Program-made: the position numbers and the translations under genes
In this document: positions 41,486-51,990 of the stretch, one piece after another
Numbering within the stretch: position 1 is the stretch's first letter
Layout of the letters: the number at the start of each line of letters is the position of its first letter
Assembly: GCA_016841525.1 (NCBI GenBank)
Contig: JAENYZ010000002.1
Span: 1-64,000, forward strand
Direction: 5' to 3'
DNA: 64,000 bases
Origin: Anaerolineaceae bacterium
GTDB taxonomy: Bacteria; Chloroflexota; Anaerolineae; Anaerolineales; Anaerolineaceae
The notes under the pieces: model-generated
What the model saw: only the letters and a program-made list of their open reading frames with translations
Databases searched by the model: none
Told to the model about the DNA's origin: nothing

Positions 41486-42328
41486 CTAATCCGGTGGATT
41501 CGTTTGCAAATCTTTGATCAATGGCATGAATTTTTCTTGCAAGTCATCGCGGGTATCAGTACCCAGGATTTCTGCAACCTTGCTGGACAACTGTGTAAAT
41601 AGCTTAATGGTATCTTCCAATGCGCGCCAGCTGTCAGCAGGATAAAATCGTCCAAACACAGTCATCAGACTCGTGAAGGTTTCAGGCTCAATCCAGGTTT
41701 GCAAGCCTTTGCCTTCATAGGCTGTGAAGGTTTGTTGTTTACCCTTGAGCACAGCATGCCAGCTCATCATCTGAAGCAGGTCATCCTTAAGACGCCAATC
41801 GTGATGTTTTGCACGCCAAAGATCCCTGCGCCACAAGTATTTTGCAACATGGTAGGCATTCAGCCAAAAGCTCGCGAGGCTTTTTTGAAACATCTCAACT
41901 GAAGGGCTTTCAGGAGGTTGAGGGGTTTCAGATGCCTGAGGCAGTTGTTTTGCTCGTCTATCTTTGTCAACCAGAATATCATATCCTGGCTCAAAATGCT
42001 CTGGCAGTTTATCCCGCATGGTTTCCAATGCTGTGATTGGATATATGAAAAATTCGACCAACAAGCCGCCTTCATAGATGACTTTCCATCCGACATAATC
42101 ACTCTCTTCATTGAGGACAGCAAGCCATACAGGGCCAAAGACCTTGAACCAATCCTGGTTTTCCTTGTATTTATTAAGATTTTCGACAAAAAGGTATAAA
42201 TCGATATCGGAAAGGCGGTCTGTCTGACCTTTATGAACGTGGGAGCCCAGCAGGATCAAAGTTCGAAGATCCGGCTTGTTTTTCGCCCATTTCTCGATAT
42301 TTTTTAGTAGTTTCCTGGGATTTTCCAT
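41486..42328 (-). CDS. Aminoglycoside 6-adenylyltransferase-like nucleotidyltransferase
   Basis: The protein has 280 residues from ATG 42328 (an in-frame TTG at 42352 is possible). The nucleotidyltransferase motif is LLGSHVHKGQTDRLSDIDLYLFV, with the two metal-binding Asp in DIDLYLF. The remaining chain (DWRLKDDLLQMMSWHAVLKG) fits the streptomycin/aminoglycoside 6-adenylyltransferase family. Many chromosomal members of the family have no proven role in resistance, so no resistance phenotype is claimed. It is isolated between a repeat region and tRNA-Asn. Confidence 0.75.
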   Translation of the reverse strand: MENPRKLLKNIEKWAKNKPDLRTLILLGSHVHKGQTDRLSDIDLYLFVENLNKYKENQDWFKVFGPVWLAVLNEESDYVGWKVIYEGGLLVEFFIYPITALETMRDKLPEHFEPGYDILVDKDRRAKQLPQASETPQPPESPSVEMFQKSLASFWLNAYHVAKYLWRRDLWRAKHHDWRLKDDLLQMMSWHAVLKGKQQTFTAYEGKGLQTWIEPETFTSLMTVFGRFYPADSWRALEDTIKLFTQLSSKVAEILGTDTRDDLQEKFMPLIKDLQTNPPD

Positions 42329-42386
42329 CGTGAATTTGCTTTCGATTTTCAAGTATTGCGATAATCTTACCCTTAAAACAAAAAAG

Positions 42387-42459
42387 CTCCTCGACCTGGA
42401 CTCGAACCAGGAACCTAGCGGTTAACAGCCGCTCGCTCTGCCAATTGAGCTATCGAGGA
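42387..42459 (-). tRNA. tRNA-Asn (anticodon GTT)
   Basis: A 73-base cloverleaf on the minus strand: acceptor TCCTCGA/TCGAGGA, D stem GCTC/GAGC, anticodon stem AGCGG/CCGCT with loop CTGTTAA, variable AGGTT, T stem CCTGG/CCAGG with TTCGAGT, discriminator G. CCA is not encoded. Confidence 0.97.
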
Positions 42460-42543
42460 AGGCGTTAGATATTATACGAAAAAGCCCTCAAGGTGTCAAG
42501 CAAGTCATGGCAAAAATTGGCACTAATTCGTCACTTTTTTAGC

Positions 42544-43785
42544 TCAATCTCCGCTTCTGACATCGTCAATAATTGATCTTGCAAGCTGGTTCAGTTTTTC
42601 TTTTTTCTCACTATCCATATCCTGGATGCTGGCATCCCAGTAGATGTCCAGAAGCTCAATCACGTCCAGGCTGCTGGCAGCGCGGCCTTCTGGCAGTCGA
42701 ACACGCGCTTGCATCTGCGGGCGTTTGACGAAATGAAATTCAAATGCGGATGACGTCATTGTTCGTAAAGCTGCCTCATCAATTAGGGATTCCCAATCTC
42801 GCTGGTATTCCACCACCATTCGAACGATCGCATCTTTCAGCTTGTCTTCATGCGGCAGGGCGTCTTGCAGTTTTTGATTGATCCCCTGATCAGATTCGAG
42901 GTTAACGTGAATATCAATAAATGGGCGGATATTCTTTAATTCCCGCCAATCAACCTTGGTTTTTCCTTTGCTGACCTCTGCAATGATGTAATACTTTCTG
43001 TCGCCTGCTTCGCCGAAATCAACTCGTTCAATAGAACCGGGGTAAATGACCGGTGGATGGCTGTCTTCGTTGAGATTTTGCGGTTTGTGAATGTGCCCCA
43101 GGGCAACGTAATCCAGCCTTTTGTCTTTGACCAGGGCTGGCGGCAGGACCATGTCATTCCCCAACATGACCATCCTCTCACTGCCGTACTTTGCCCCTTC
43201 AACCGAGGCGTGTGCGGTGAAGATGACAGGCAGCTTTGGGTTGGCTTCTAACAGCCAATTTTCGATAAGTTCGCTGATTTGCTCCCCAAGTATTTTATAT
43301 GTTTCCGAAGGATCCGTGCTGTCTAATTCGAGGGCAGCCATCATCCCTGAGCGTGATATCCAGGGCAGCGCGATCACCTGGATGGGTAATCCGCCCAGTT
43401 CTTCTGTAGATAAGAATTGAGGTTTGTCCAGGACTTTCACATAGGGTACATCCAGGGTCTCAAATTCCTGGATCGCATGGGCGCGCCCGGTCGCAGGTGA
43501 TATATCGTGGTTGCCCGTCAATAAAAGCGTTTGGATGCCTGCTCGTGACAGCTGCATGATGCGTTTTCCCCATTCACGCTGATAGGTTGGCGCAGGTGAG
43601 CGATCTTTGTAAGCATCCCCAGCAAATATTACCAAATCAACTTGTTCATCTATCGCAGCTTGAACAATTTCATCCAAAGACTTAAGAAAATCCATTACCC
43701 GCATGGGGAGACCTGATTCGGGGTCATGGCGGCCGTAATTAGCCATATCGATATGTGCATCTGCAAAGTGTAGTATTTTAACCAT
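42544..43785 (-). CDS. SbcD/Mre11-like DNA exonuclease
   Basis: A 413-residue calcineurin-like phosphoesterase of the SbcD/Mre11 type. The five metal-binding motifs are visible in order: FADAHID (residues 6-12), VIFAGDAYKD, LLLTGNHD, FTAHASVEG and ALGHIHKPQ. The C-terminal part is the capping region typical of SbcD. The usual partner SbcC (a Rad50-like ATPase) is not adjacent on either side, so either it is encoded elsewhere or the protein acts alone. The expected role is processing of DNA ends or hairpins. Confidence 0.88.
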   Translation of the reverse strand: MVKILHFADAHIDMANYGRHDPESGLPMRVMDFLKSLDEIVQAAIDEQVDLVIFAGDAYKDRSPAPTYQREWGKRIMQLSRAGIQTLLLTGNHDISPATGRAHAIQEFETLDVPYVKVLDKPQFLSTEELGGLPIQVIALPWISRSGMMAALELDSTDPSETYKILGEQISELIENWLLEANPKLPVIFTAHASVEGAKYGSERMVMLGNDMVLPPALVKDKRLDYVALGHIHKPQNLNEDSHPPVIYPGSIERVDFGEAGDRKYYIIAEVSKGKTKVDWRELKNIRPFIDIHVNLESDQGINQKLQDALPHEDKLKDAIVRMVVEYQRDWESLIDEAALRTMTSSAFEFHFVKRPQMQARVRLPEGRAASSLDVIELLDIYWDASIQDMDSEKKEKLNQLARSIIDDVRSGD

Positions 43786-43853
43786 GTGTTATTTATTTCT
43801 TGTCGCGATGTTGTGTTTTATGTTGAAGCGTAAATCTCAAAACAATTTTTCGG

Positions 43854-44606
43854 CTAATGATTATTTGCTGCCGGTGCAATTTTCTCGTGATTTTCTGCAG
43901 CATTTTTTTGTTTTTCTTGTTTTCTCTCCAGCCGCTTTTCATCCAAAAGCTGCAGCTTGCGCGCTTGAATGCTGGTATTGATTAAGAAGTACAGCGTCAT
44001 TAACAAAGCGATAAACCCGACAAATAAAGTATATAAGGTTGTAGGTTCAAAAATTGGCAGGTTGACCTTTGGATTCCCAATAATCAGCATGGTTGTATTT
44101 GCAAGGATTGCCAATACACGGATCTCGGTTGGTCCAATTTTTGCACTGGTGATATTAAATACCCCGGTGACATAGGTAATCAGGTACACCATGATCGAGA
44201 CCAGCAAATAAGCGATAACCCCCATACTCGCAACGGTTATATCGACATAAGGGGAAATTCCTAAACCAATAAAAATGAGCACTGTACTGATGGCATCGAC
44301 AAAATGGTCAATTAAGAAACCGAAGCGCGGCCTTTCAATATGTCTATAACGTGCCAGGGTCCCATCAAGACTGTCCCCAAACCAATTTAAAACAAAGCCA
44401 AAACTGGCCAGGATCAAGAAATATTCGCTGATATTTGTAAGCGCATAGCTGATAAAAATCAGGATTGATGCAAGAATGCCGATCCATGTCAGAACATCCG
44501 GCGTGACCCAGGCAGGCATATGCGCCGCAAGCCATTTCAAGGCTGGCCTTTCAAGAAATCCCAACAGGATATCATTTTCTCTCTTATGATTTTCGACTTT
44601 TGACAT
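43854..44606 (-). CDS. CDP-alcohol phosphatidyltransferase
   Basis: An integral membrane enzyme of 250 residues that joins an alcohol to CDP-diacylglycerol. The signature DGTLARYRHIERPRFGFLID followed by HFVD fits D-G-x2-A-R-x8-G-x3-D-x3-D. About six transmembrane helices are predicted, and a Lys/Glu/Gln-rich cytoplasmic tail follows. The alcohol (inositol phosphate, glycerol phosphate or other) cannot be told from the sequence alone. It lies 27 bases after an LPLAT acyltransferase on the same strand, with a GT4 gene divergent beyond it. That trio resembles pgsA-patA-pimA of mycobacterial phosphatidylinositol mannoside synthesis. Confidence 0.9.
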   Translation of the reverse strand: MSKVENHKRENDILLGFLERPALKWLAAHMPAWVTPDVLTWIGILASILIFISYALTNISEYFLILASFGFVLNWFGDSLDGTLARYRHIERPRFGFLIDHFVDAISTVLIFIGLGISPYVDITVASMGVIAYLLVSIMVYLITYVTGVFNITSAKIGPTEIRVLAILANTTMLIIGNPKVNLPIFEPTTLYTLFVGFIALLMTLYFLINTSIQARKLQLLDEKRLERKQEKQKNAAENHEKIAPAANNH

Positions 44607-44633
44607 TTTTACCTTTCATTTTCTCGTGTAGGG

Positions 44634-45560
44634 CTACACACCCAAAAATTTTGGCCAAATTGGATAGAACATTGCCCATTGATTTGAATATGCTAAGATT
44701 ATTTCTTCTGCTTCTTTCAGTACCCGGTTGGCGTTATGAATAATTTCTGTTTCAAGCTCTTCCTGAGGCTCCATCCAAATCGGGTCAGTTGCTTCAAGTA
44801 TATACCTTCCCCCGGGTTGAGAGGTTGCTGCAACAATGATAACTGGCGCCTCAGCTTCCATCGCCATTCTTACGTAGGTCACAGGCAGATTTGCCTCATG
44901 ATCAAAAAAGGTTGGCTGGTATTTATTTTGCTGATCCTCAGGCAGCGGCCTGTCCAGGCCTGTCAGGATGCTGCCGCCACTTTGAAGCCGCTTCCTGGCT
45001 TGGCGAAAGGCACTTAGAGTCATTGGGGTGACAATGATCCCCAGGCTCTCCCTCAACTGGTTCTGCATTTTATAGGAAGAAACTGGTTCAGGGTAAGAAA
45101 GCACCTGCACTTCAAAATCGTTGAGCGCTAATGCATAGCCCATCAAATCAAAATTGCTCAGATGTGGGCAAACAAATACAGAAGGCTGATTTTTCTTGAT
45201 ACGCTCAAATGCCAATTTTGCCTTCGGACTGAATCCCACGACTTCCTGGAGTTGGTCTGGCCTAGATAGGAAGTAAAAGTAATCAAAAATACAGTTTGAA
45301 GCAGAGCGAAAAACAATTTTAGGTAGTTCTAGAAGCTCTTCCTGGCTGAGTGATTGATCTTTGATCACAAATTGGTTGGCACGGATTGCCCTTACCATTG
45401 AACTTTTCTTCCTGCTGCCTAGAAGTGTGCCAATCCAGGAGGAAATTTTTAGACCCGTCTGGCGGGATAATACACGCCCCAGAAAAATTGCTATTTGTAT
45501 AACAATTGATTGTTGAAGCAAATTTCTTAAAGATATAGCGCGCTTTTTTCTCTTTTTCAC
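44634..45560 (-). CDS. LPLAT-family acyltransferase (LpxL/PatA-like)
   Basis: A 308-residue membrane-associated acyltransferase. The HxxxxD catalytic motif appears as CPHLSNFDLMG (near residue 132), and DRPLPEDQQNKYQPTFFDHEANLPVTY fits the later motifs of the LpxL/HtrB family. An N-terminal basic segment precedes the first hydrophobic region. The first possible start is a GTG at 45560, as a stop codon lies just upstream. By analogy with mycobacterial PatA, the acceptor may be a glycosylated phospholipid (inference from neighbours). Confidence 0.88.
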   Translation of the reverse strand: MKKRKKRAISLRNLLQQSIVIQIAIFLGRVLSRQTGLKISSWIGTLLGSRKKSSMVRAIRANQFVIKDQSLSQEELLELPKIVFRSASNCIFDYFYFLSRPDQLQEVVGFSPKAKLAFERIKKNQPSVFVCPHLSNFDLMGYALALNDFEVQVLSYPEPVSSYKMQNQLRESLGIIVTPMTLSAFRQARKRLQSGGSILTGLDRPLPEDQQNKYQPTFFDHEANLPVTYVRMAMEAEAPVIIVAATSQPGGRYILEATDPIWMEPQEELETEIIHNANRVLKEAEEIILAYSNQWAMFYPIWPKFLGV

Positions 45561-45868
45561 GTTTCAGATTCCGATGATTTTGATAATGTTGTTGATCCGC
45601 CATTTTATCTGAGACTATATTTTACTTCAAATATAAAAAAACATTAAAGTTGTGCGGTTTATGCCCCATGACATGATTGAATTCTTATCCATTGTGCACA
45701 TTCTTCCCTTGGACTATTCAATAAAATTCTTATTGAGGCCTTTGCGGCGTATCCACGTGATGAGCTGAAAAATTTTGATTTATGGTATAAATGCAATTAG
45801 AAGAGATATAAGAGCAAAGCTTATTTCCTGACGATTTTAATTTTTTTTGCCCGCATAAAGGTTTGATG
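45561..45868. other. Divergent promoter region
   Basis: This 308-base AT-rich stretch separates the minus-strand acyltransferase and the plus-strand GT4 gene and must hold both promoters. A TTGATT...TATAAA arrangement near 45776-45791 is a weak plus-strand candidate. No repeat, terminator or gene is visible. Confidence 0.4.
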
Positions 45869-46990
45869 ATGAAAATTGTTTGTATTGCAGCCTCTTTTGT
45901 ACCCTCGAACACCGCTAACAGCATCCAGGTTGTTAAAGCTGCTCATGCCCTTGCAGAAGTTTACCATGACGTGCGTTTACTCGTGCCCGGTGACAACCCG
46001 GTATCCTGGGAGAATTTAAAAAATCATTATGGATTAAGGCAGCCCTTTGAAATCCAGTGGCTTCATGAAAACCTGGCTTTCAGGCGGTATGATTTTGCTT
46101 TTAAAGCTGTTCAGACAGGGCGCAGGATGAATGCTGATCTGATTTATACCTGGGCTTTACAGGCGGCAGTCTTATCCTTATGGCGAGGCGTCCCAACGGT
46201 ATTAGAGCTGCATGACCGAGTGACCGGACGCGTTGGTCCCTGGCTCTTCCGCCAATTTTGGCAAAGCAAAACAAAAAAACGTTTACTGACCAATTCAAAG
46301 GCGTTAAAGGCGCGATTGATCTCAGATTTTGATCTTGAGGCACATCAAGATGAAATTCTTGTGGCACCAAATGGGGTCGAATTGGAACGTTATGAAGACC
46401 TGCCTGCACCAGAAGAAGCCAGAAACCGATTGGGTCTGGCAGCAGGGTTTACTGCCGGATACACCGGGCATTTTTATGCAGGTCGGGGAATGCAATTAAT
46501 GTTTGACCTGGCAAAAGCCTTGCCGGAGATCAATTTTTTATGGGTGGGCGGCCAGCCAGAGGATGTGGCTCTATGGGAGAATCGCGCCAACTCTGCTGGA
46601 TTGGCTAATTTATTTTTGACGGGATTTGTTGATAATGCGGATTTGCCGCTGTACCAGGCTGCTGCTGATGTCCTCATGATGCCTTACGAGCAGAAAATTG
46701 AAGGCAGCGGTGGCGGAAATTCGGCAGATATTGCCAGCCCAATGAAAATGTTTGAGTATATGGCTGCTGGGCGGGCGATACTATCAAGTGACCTGCCAGT
46801 GATCCATGAAGTGCTGGATGCTAAGACCGCATTCTTTTGTCCACCGCAGGATTTTGCATCCTGGAAAGAGGCACTGATTGACCTGAAGAACGACGAAGAA
46901 ATGCGTGTTGAACTTGGTATTGAAGCACGGTCTTATTCTCAAGCGTTTACCTGGAAAAATCGCGCATTAAACGCACTGGAACATTTTTAA
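45869..46990 (+). CDS. GT4-family glycosyltransferase
   Basis: About 373 residues with a GT-B fold. The start is ambiguous among TTG 45863, ATG 45866 and ATG 45869; the last gives the best spacing from AAAGG. The N-terminal domain begins with KIVCIAASFVPS and a Gly-poor acceptor loop. The C-terminal domain contains TGHFYAGRGMQLM and PMKMFEYMAAGRAILSSDLP, the nucleotide-sugar binding motif of GT4 (E-x7-E region). It resembles PimA/PimB-like and other GT4 enzymes. A place next to the LPLAT and CDP-alcohol transferase suggests glycosylation of a phospholipid (inference). It is followed by two polytopic membrane proteins. Confidence 0.88.
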   Translation: MKIVCIAASFVPSNTANSIQVVKAAHALAEVYHDVRLLVPGDNPVSWENLKNHYGLRQPFEIQWLHENLAFRRYDFAFKAVQTGRRMNADLIYTWALQAAVLSLWRGVPTVLELHDRVTGRVGPWLFRQFWQSKTKKRLLTNSKALKARLISDFDLEAHQDEILVAPNGVELERYEDLPAPEEARNRLGLAAGFTAGYTGHFYAGRGMQLMFDLAKALPEINFLWVGGQPEDVALWENRANSAGLANLFLTGFVDNADLPLYQAAADVLMMPYEQKIEGSGGGNSADIASPMKMFEYMAAGRAILSSDLPVIHEVLDAKTAFFCPPQDFASWKEALIDLKNDEEMRVELGIEARSYSQAFTWKNRALNALEHF

Positions 46991-47001
46991 TTCGTTGGCA
47001 T

Positions 47002-48345
47002 ATGAATAAATCGGGATCAAACAAAAAGCTGGGAATATGTTTGGGGTTGGTTTTGATTTTAAGCCTCTTTCTCAGGGTGATGTTATTTACGATCTATTCA
47101 CCGGTTTCCTTCAGTGATACGGGGGGCTATCAACGATCTGCGCAAGCGGTCCTGAATGGCTTTGCAAATTACGACGGCACGCGTACACCGGTTTACCCGA
47201 TTCTGATTGCCCTGACAGGTTCTGAAAAAATGCTTTATCTCAGCCAGTTGATTCTTGGTCTGGGTATAACATTTGCCTGGTTCATCATTGGATGGAAAGC
47301 AAGCAAAAAGCCGTTTATAGGGGCGCTTATTGCTTTAGCACACACCCTGAACCCGGGTCAATTTTTCTTTGAAGCCAACCTGCTGACAGAAACGTTAGCA
47401 GCATTCTGGTTGATTTTATCCCTGCTTGGCGCTTATTTTTGGTTAGAAGACAGGAAATACCAAACGACCTGGCTGGCACTGGGGATCGGGATTTCTGCCT
47501 CCCTGGCAGCCCTGACCCGGCCGCAGTTTCTTTTCATGCCCTTATGGCTGGTGATTTTTCTGGCTTTTTCGAATCAGGATCCAAAACCCCGTTTTAATTT
47601 CAAGCCATTTATCGGGATCTTATTACCCGCCCTCGTGCTGATTGGCGGTTGGATGGCTTGGGTCTATTCTCGGTACAACATCCTCAGCGTGACGACCATG
47701 TCCGGTTTTCACCTAGTTCAACATGCTGGTTATTATTTTGAAGACCTTCCAGATGAATATGCTGCAATTCGTGACACTTACATAGCCTTTCGTGACACGC
47801 GGCTTGATACCTTTGGCACCCAGAGTAACACCATCTGGGAAGCCATCCCCGCGATGCAGGAAGCCTCTGGATTGAACTTTTATGACCTGTCGCAAGCCCT
47901 TCAAGATTTATCAATAAAGCTGGTCCTTAGCCATCCGTTGCAATATTTGGCAAAGGTCATCAAAGGGTGGTTGTGGTTCTGGCGGTCACCTGTTTACTGG
48001 CGTCAAAGTGCTTTTACTTTGCCAGGATTTTCAAGCATTATGGTGTTGTGGGTTTGGCTCGCAAGGGGTTTAATGGTATTGATGAACCTTGTTTTTGTGC
48101 TTTCCAGCATTGCAGCCTTGATCTCTAAACGCTTACGGCAATATTTTAACCTGGGTTCTTTTCAATGGCTGTTGGCTGGTTCTGTTTGGATAACGTCCAT
48201 ATTTACATCTTTGCTTGAGCATGGTGAAAATCAGCGTTTTCTGATTCCCCTGCAGACAGCAGTCATTTTTTGGGTTTTATGGATTTCTTACTTCACATGG
48301 CAGGCAAGGTCGGCAAATCGTGATAAAGTAAGGTCAATCATTTAG
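47002..48345 (+). CDS. Polytopic GT-C-like glycosyltransferase
   Basis: A 447-residue membrane protein with about ten transmembrane helices. After the first helix the outer loop contains SDTGGYQRSAQAVLNG, and next TRTPVYPILIAL, a pattern seen in ArnT/PMT-like (GT39/GT83) enzymes with an Asp in the first extracytoplasmic loop. A second outer loop (about 225-300) carries many charged residues. The donor would be a polyprenyl-phosphate sugar. It lies 11 bases after the GT4 gene. Confidence 0.75.
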   Translation: MNKSGSNKKLGICLGLVLILSLFLRVMLFTIYSPVSFSDTGGYQRSAQAVLNGFANYDGTRTPVYPILIALTGSEKMLYLSQLILGLGITFAWFIIGWKASKKPFIGALIALAHTLNPGQFFFEANLLTETLAAFWLILSLLGAYFWLEDRKYQTTWLALGIGISASLAALTRPQFLFMPLWLVIFLAFSNQDPKPRFNFKPFIGILLPALVLIGGWMAWVYSRYNILSVTTMSGFHLVQHAGYYFEDLPDEYAAIRDTYIAFRDTRLDTFGTQSNTIWEAIPAMQEASGLNFYDLSQALQDLSIKLVLSHPLQYLAKVIKGWLWFWRSPVYWRQSAFTLPGFSSIMVLWVWLARGLMVLMNLVFVLSSIAALISKRLRQYFNLGSFQWLLAGSVWITSIFTSLLEHGENQRFLIPLQTAVIFWVLWISYFTWQARSANRDKVRSII

Positions 48346-48361
48346 CAAATGGAAAAAGAAG

Positions 48362-49909
48362 ATGAAGAAAATAGGAATTCACATCATTTTAGCAGCTGTG
48401 TTGAGCTTTGCTTTAGCATTATTAATGCAAGTGATCTTGCCAATTGGTGAATTCTGGAAAGGTACTTTCGCTGCATTTTACTTATTGTATTTTGTGAGTC
48501 TTTTCCTTTACATGGCATGGCGCCTTTTTGGAAGTTCAAAAAATCTTGCAAGGTTGATGATCCTCGCTTTTATTCTTCGGCTGGGAGTCGGGATGTTCTT
48601 AACCTGGGGGTTACCTCAATTTGGTTATGAGGAAGCACCGCAGCAAGCCGGCTTTGTGTTTCAGGATGCTTATCTTCGTGAGAGGAGCGCCTGGGATTTA
48701 GCCCAATCGGGCGAGCCATTGACCAGGGCATTCAGTGATGATTACACTGCCGATCAGTATGGTGGGCTTTTAGCACTGGATGCCTTTGTTTACCGTGTTA
48801 TCAGTCCGGATGCTTATCGACCTGCTTTAATTTTGATTCTTACTACCGGTGCAATGGCATTAAGTCTGCCATTTTTGATGGCAGTGGTAAGGCGCAGTTT
48901 TGGCGAGAATGCCGCTTCATGGGCAGGATGGATTTTTGCACTGTATCCTGAAGGCATTTTACTGGGTGCTGCCCAGATGCGTGAACCATATTTGATTTTG
49001 TGCTTTAGTTTATTAACCTGGTCCGTGGCACAATTCTTAGATCGTCGGCGCTTGAAAATCGCCGTTCCTGTGATGATTGCAGGCACACTGGGTTTGTTCT
49101 TGTTTTCGTACCGGGTCGCACTCCCCCTAATAGGAATCATTTTGGCCTGGGTGTGGGTGATGGAATCAGTAGAAGTGAAACAAAATTGGGTGAAAGGTGT
49201 GATTTGGTTATTTGCAGCCGCAGCCCTGGGGGGGATTGCTTACTTTTATAGGGATTGGGTGCAGGAGGTAATGTCCTGGGATGCACGATTGACAATGCTT
49301 GCTTCTGGCAGAATACAGTTTGAGCTTGAATCCCTGCCAGCATGGCTTCATTTTCCCTTCATTGTAGCTTACGGCGTATTTCAGCCGGTATTGCCCGCTG
49401 CTATTGCCGCGCCAGCGCCGTGGATATGGCAGGGTTTAGGTATTTTGAGAGCTGCGGGCTGGTATGCGCTCCTACCGCTTTTGGCTTATGCCTTTGTGCG
49501 AATCCTGCGTTTGCCGTCTTCGCGCAAAAAACGATGGTTAGCTGTGATGATATTCTTCGTCTGGGTATGGGTCTTTGTCGCGTCCGCTCGAGCGGGTGGT
49601 GATCAATGGGATAATCCTCGCTACCGAACGATACTTCTCCCATGGATGGCAATCACAGCTGCCTGGGTGATCAATTTTGTCAAAGAAACAAAGGATCGCT
49701 GGTTGGGCAGAGCATTGTTGATAGAAGGGATCTTTCTGGCCTTTTTCACGGAATGGTATATCAGCCGTTATTATCCAGTCATTCCGCGTTTGGATTTCTG
49801 GCTGATGATAGTGTTGATAATCCTGTTGAGCTTGTTGGTCATCATCGGCGGATGGTTGCGGGATAGAAAGCAAAAGAAACAAGAACGAGAATCTTTGATC
49901 AAAAGTTGA
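48362..49909 (+). CDS. Polytopic membrane protein, probable GT-C-type
   Basis: A 515-residue protein with about 11-12 transmembrane helices. An outer loop at about 92-150 contains RERSAWDLAQSGEP and DDYTADQYGG, acidic clusters that recall the substrate loop of GT-C enzymes. Other stretches (FALYPEGILLGAAQMREPYL) are shared with membrane glycosyltransferases of Chloroflexota (from memory). It lies 16 bases after the preceding gene, so it is probably co-transcribed with the GT4 and GT-C genes. The exact role is unknown; polymerase or ligase function is possible. Confidence 0.65.
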   Translation: MKKIGIHIILAAVLSFALALLMQVILPIGEFWKGTFAAFYLLYFVSLFLYMAWRLFGSSKNLARLMILAFILRLGVGMFLTWGLPQFGYEEAPQQAGFVFQDAYLRERSAWDLAQSGEPLTRAFSDDYTADQYGGLLALDAFVYRVISPDAYRPALILILTTGAMALSLPFLMAVVRRSFGENAASWAGWIFALYPEGILLGAAQMREPYLILCFSLLTWSVAQFLDRRRLKIAVPVMIAGTLGLFLFSYRVALPLIGIILAWVWVMESVEVKQNWVKGVIWLFAAAALGGIAYFYRDWVQEVMSWDARLTMLASGRIQFELESLPAWLHFPFIVAYGVFQPVLPAAIAAPAPWIWQGLGILRAAGWYALLPLLAYAFVRILRLPSSRKKRWLAVMIFFVWVWVFVASARAGGDQWDNPRYRTILLPWMAITAAWVINFVKETKDRWLGRALLIEGIFLAFFTEWYISRYYPVIPRLDFWLMIVLIILLSLLVIIGGWLRDRKQKKQERESLIKS

Positions 49910-50109
49910 GTTCCTGATCATTCGACGTAAATTATGATGAGAACAGTTTAATCTAAAAGTCCAGTATTTGGATTTCTGCTGCCGGTATCGTTCCTATTTT
50001 CAAGGTGGAGATACTATTGAACAGCGGGTTTGCTTGACCCTCAGGTTTGGGAGATTATAATTCAATAGTCGATCTGATGTTTTTAATTTGGACAAATAAC
50101 ACAAAGTAG

Positions 50110-51126
<1,017 letters not shown>

Positions 51127-51135
51127 TTTATCATT

Positions 51136-51984
51136 ATGGAAAACAGCCAGCAGCAGGGTAAACAAAGTCCTATCATCTATTTACGACCATCCAAGGGGTG
51201 GTTGTCGATTGATTTTAAGGAATTGTGGCGTTATCGGGAATTGATCTTTTTCCTGACATGGCGTGACATTAAGGTGCGCTACAAACAGGCTGTCCTTGGG
51301 ATTTCTTGGGCAGTATTGCAGCCATTACTGACCACCTTGATTTTCACAGTTATCTTTGGAATTTTGCTAAAAACCCCATCACAGGATTTGCCCTACCCCC
51401 TGTTTTCCATGTCGGCCTTGCTGCCCTGGCAGTTATTCTCAACCGCTTTACAACGGTCGAGCGTCAGCCTGGTTGGCAACGCCAACCTTCTTACAAAAAT
51501 TTATTTTCCCCGGCTTGCCATACCGCTCTCATCAGTTTTTGCTGCCCTTGTGGATTTTGCCGTATCCTTTGTGGTCTTACTACTTGTGATGGCTTACTAT
51601 CAGTATTGGCCGGGATGGAACATTCTTTGGCTTTTTCCCATTGTGCTGCTGGCATTGCTGACGGCGCTGGCAGTTGGATTGTGGCTGTCTGCCCTCAACG
51701 TGCAGTACCGGGATATTCAACACATGGTGCCATTCCTTATCCAGGTCTGGATGTATGCGTCACCTATTGTATATCCCATTGAGACCATCCCGGAAGGTGT
51801 TTGGCGCTCATTATACGGCCTTAATCCCATGGTGGGTGTGATCCAGGGTTTCCGCTGGGCTTTATTAGGCGGCACGCCACCTGATATCACCATGCTGATC
51901 TCGATTATTGTGGTCGTGGTGCTTTTAATCAGCGGTTTGTATTATTTCCGGCGGATGGAAAAGACCTTCGCCGATGTTGTTTAG
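51136..51984 (+). CDS. Polysaccharide ABC exporter, permease (Wzm-like)
   Basis: A 282-residue ABC-2 type permease with six transmembrane helices. The amphipathic N-terminal segment with ELIFFLTWRDIKVRYKQAVLG and the conserved LNVQYRDIQHMVPFLIQVWMY are characteristic of the Wzm/TagG/RfbD family. It lies nine bases after the Fcl-like gene and six before the ATPase gene. With that ATPase it exports a lipid-linked glycan across the membrane. Confidence 0.93.
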   Translation: MENSQQQGKQSPIIYLRPSKGWLSIDFKELWRYRELIFFLTWRDIKVRYKQAVLGISWAVLQPLLTTLIFTVIFGILLKTPSQDLPYPLFSMSALLPWQLFSTALQRSSVSLVGNANLLTKIYFPRLAIPLSSVFAALVDFAVSFVVLLLVMAYYQYWPGWNILWLFPIVLLALLTALAVGLWLSALNVQYRDIQHMVPFLIQVWMYASPIVYPIETIPEGVWRSLYGLNPMVGVIQGFRWALLGGTPPDITMLISIIVVVVLLISGLYYFRRMEKTFADVV

Positions 51985-51990
51985 GAACTT

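Noticed and set aside
41486-42328. Calling the nucleotidyltransferase an antibiotic resistance gene
   Set aside because: Only the family motif is visible; chromosomal members of this family often have no resistance role, so no such claim is made.
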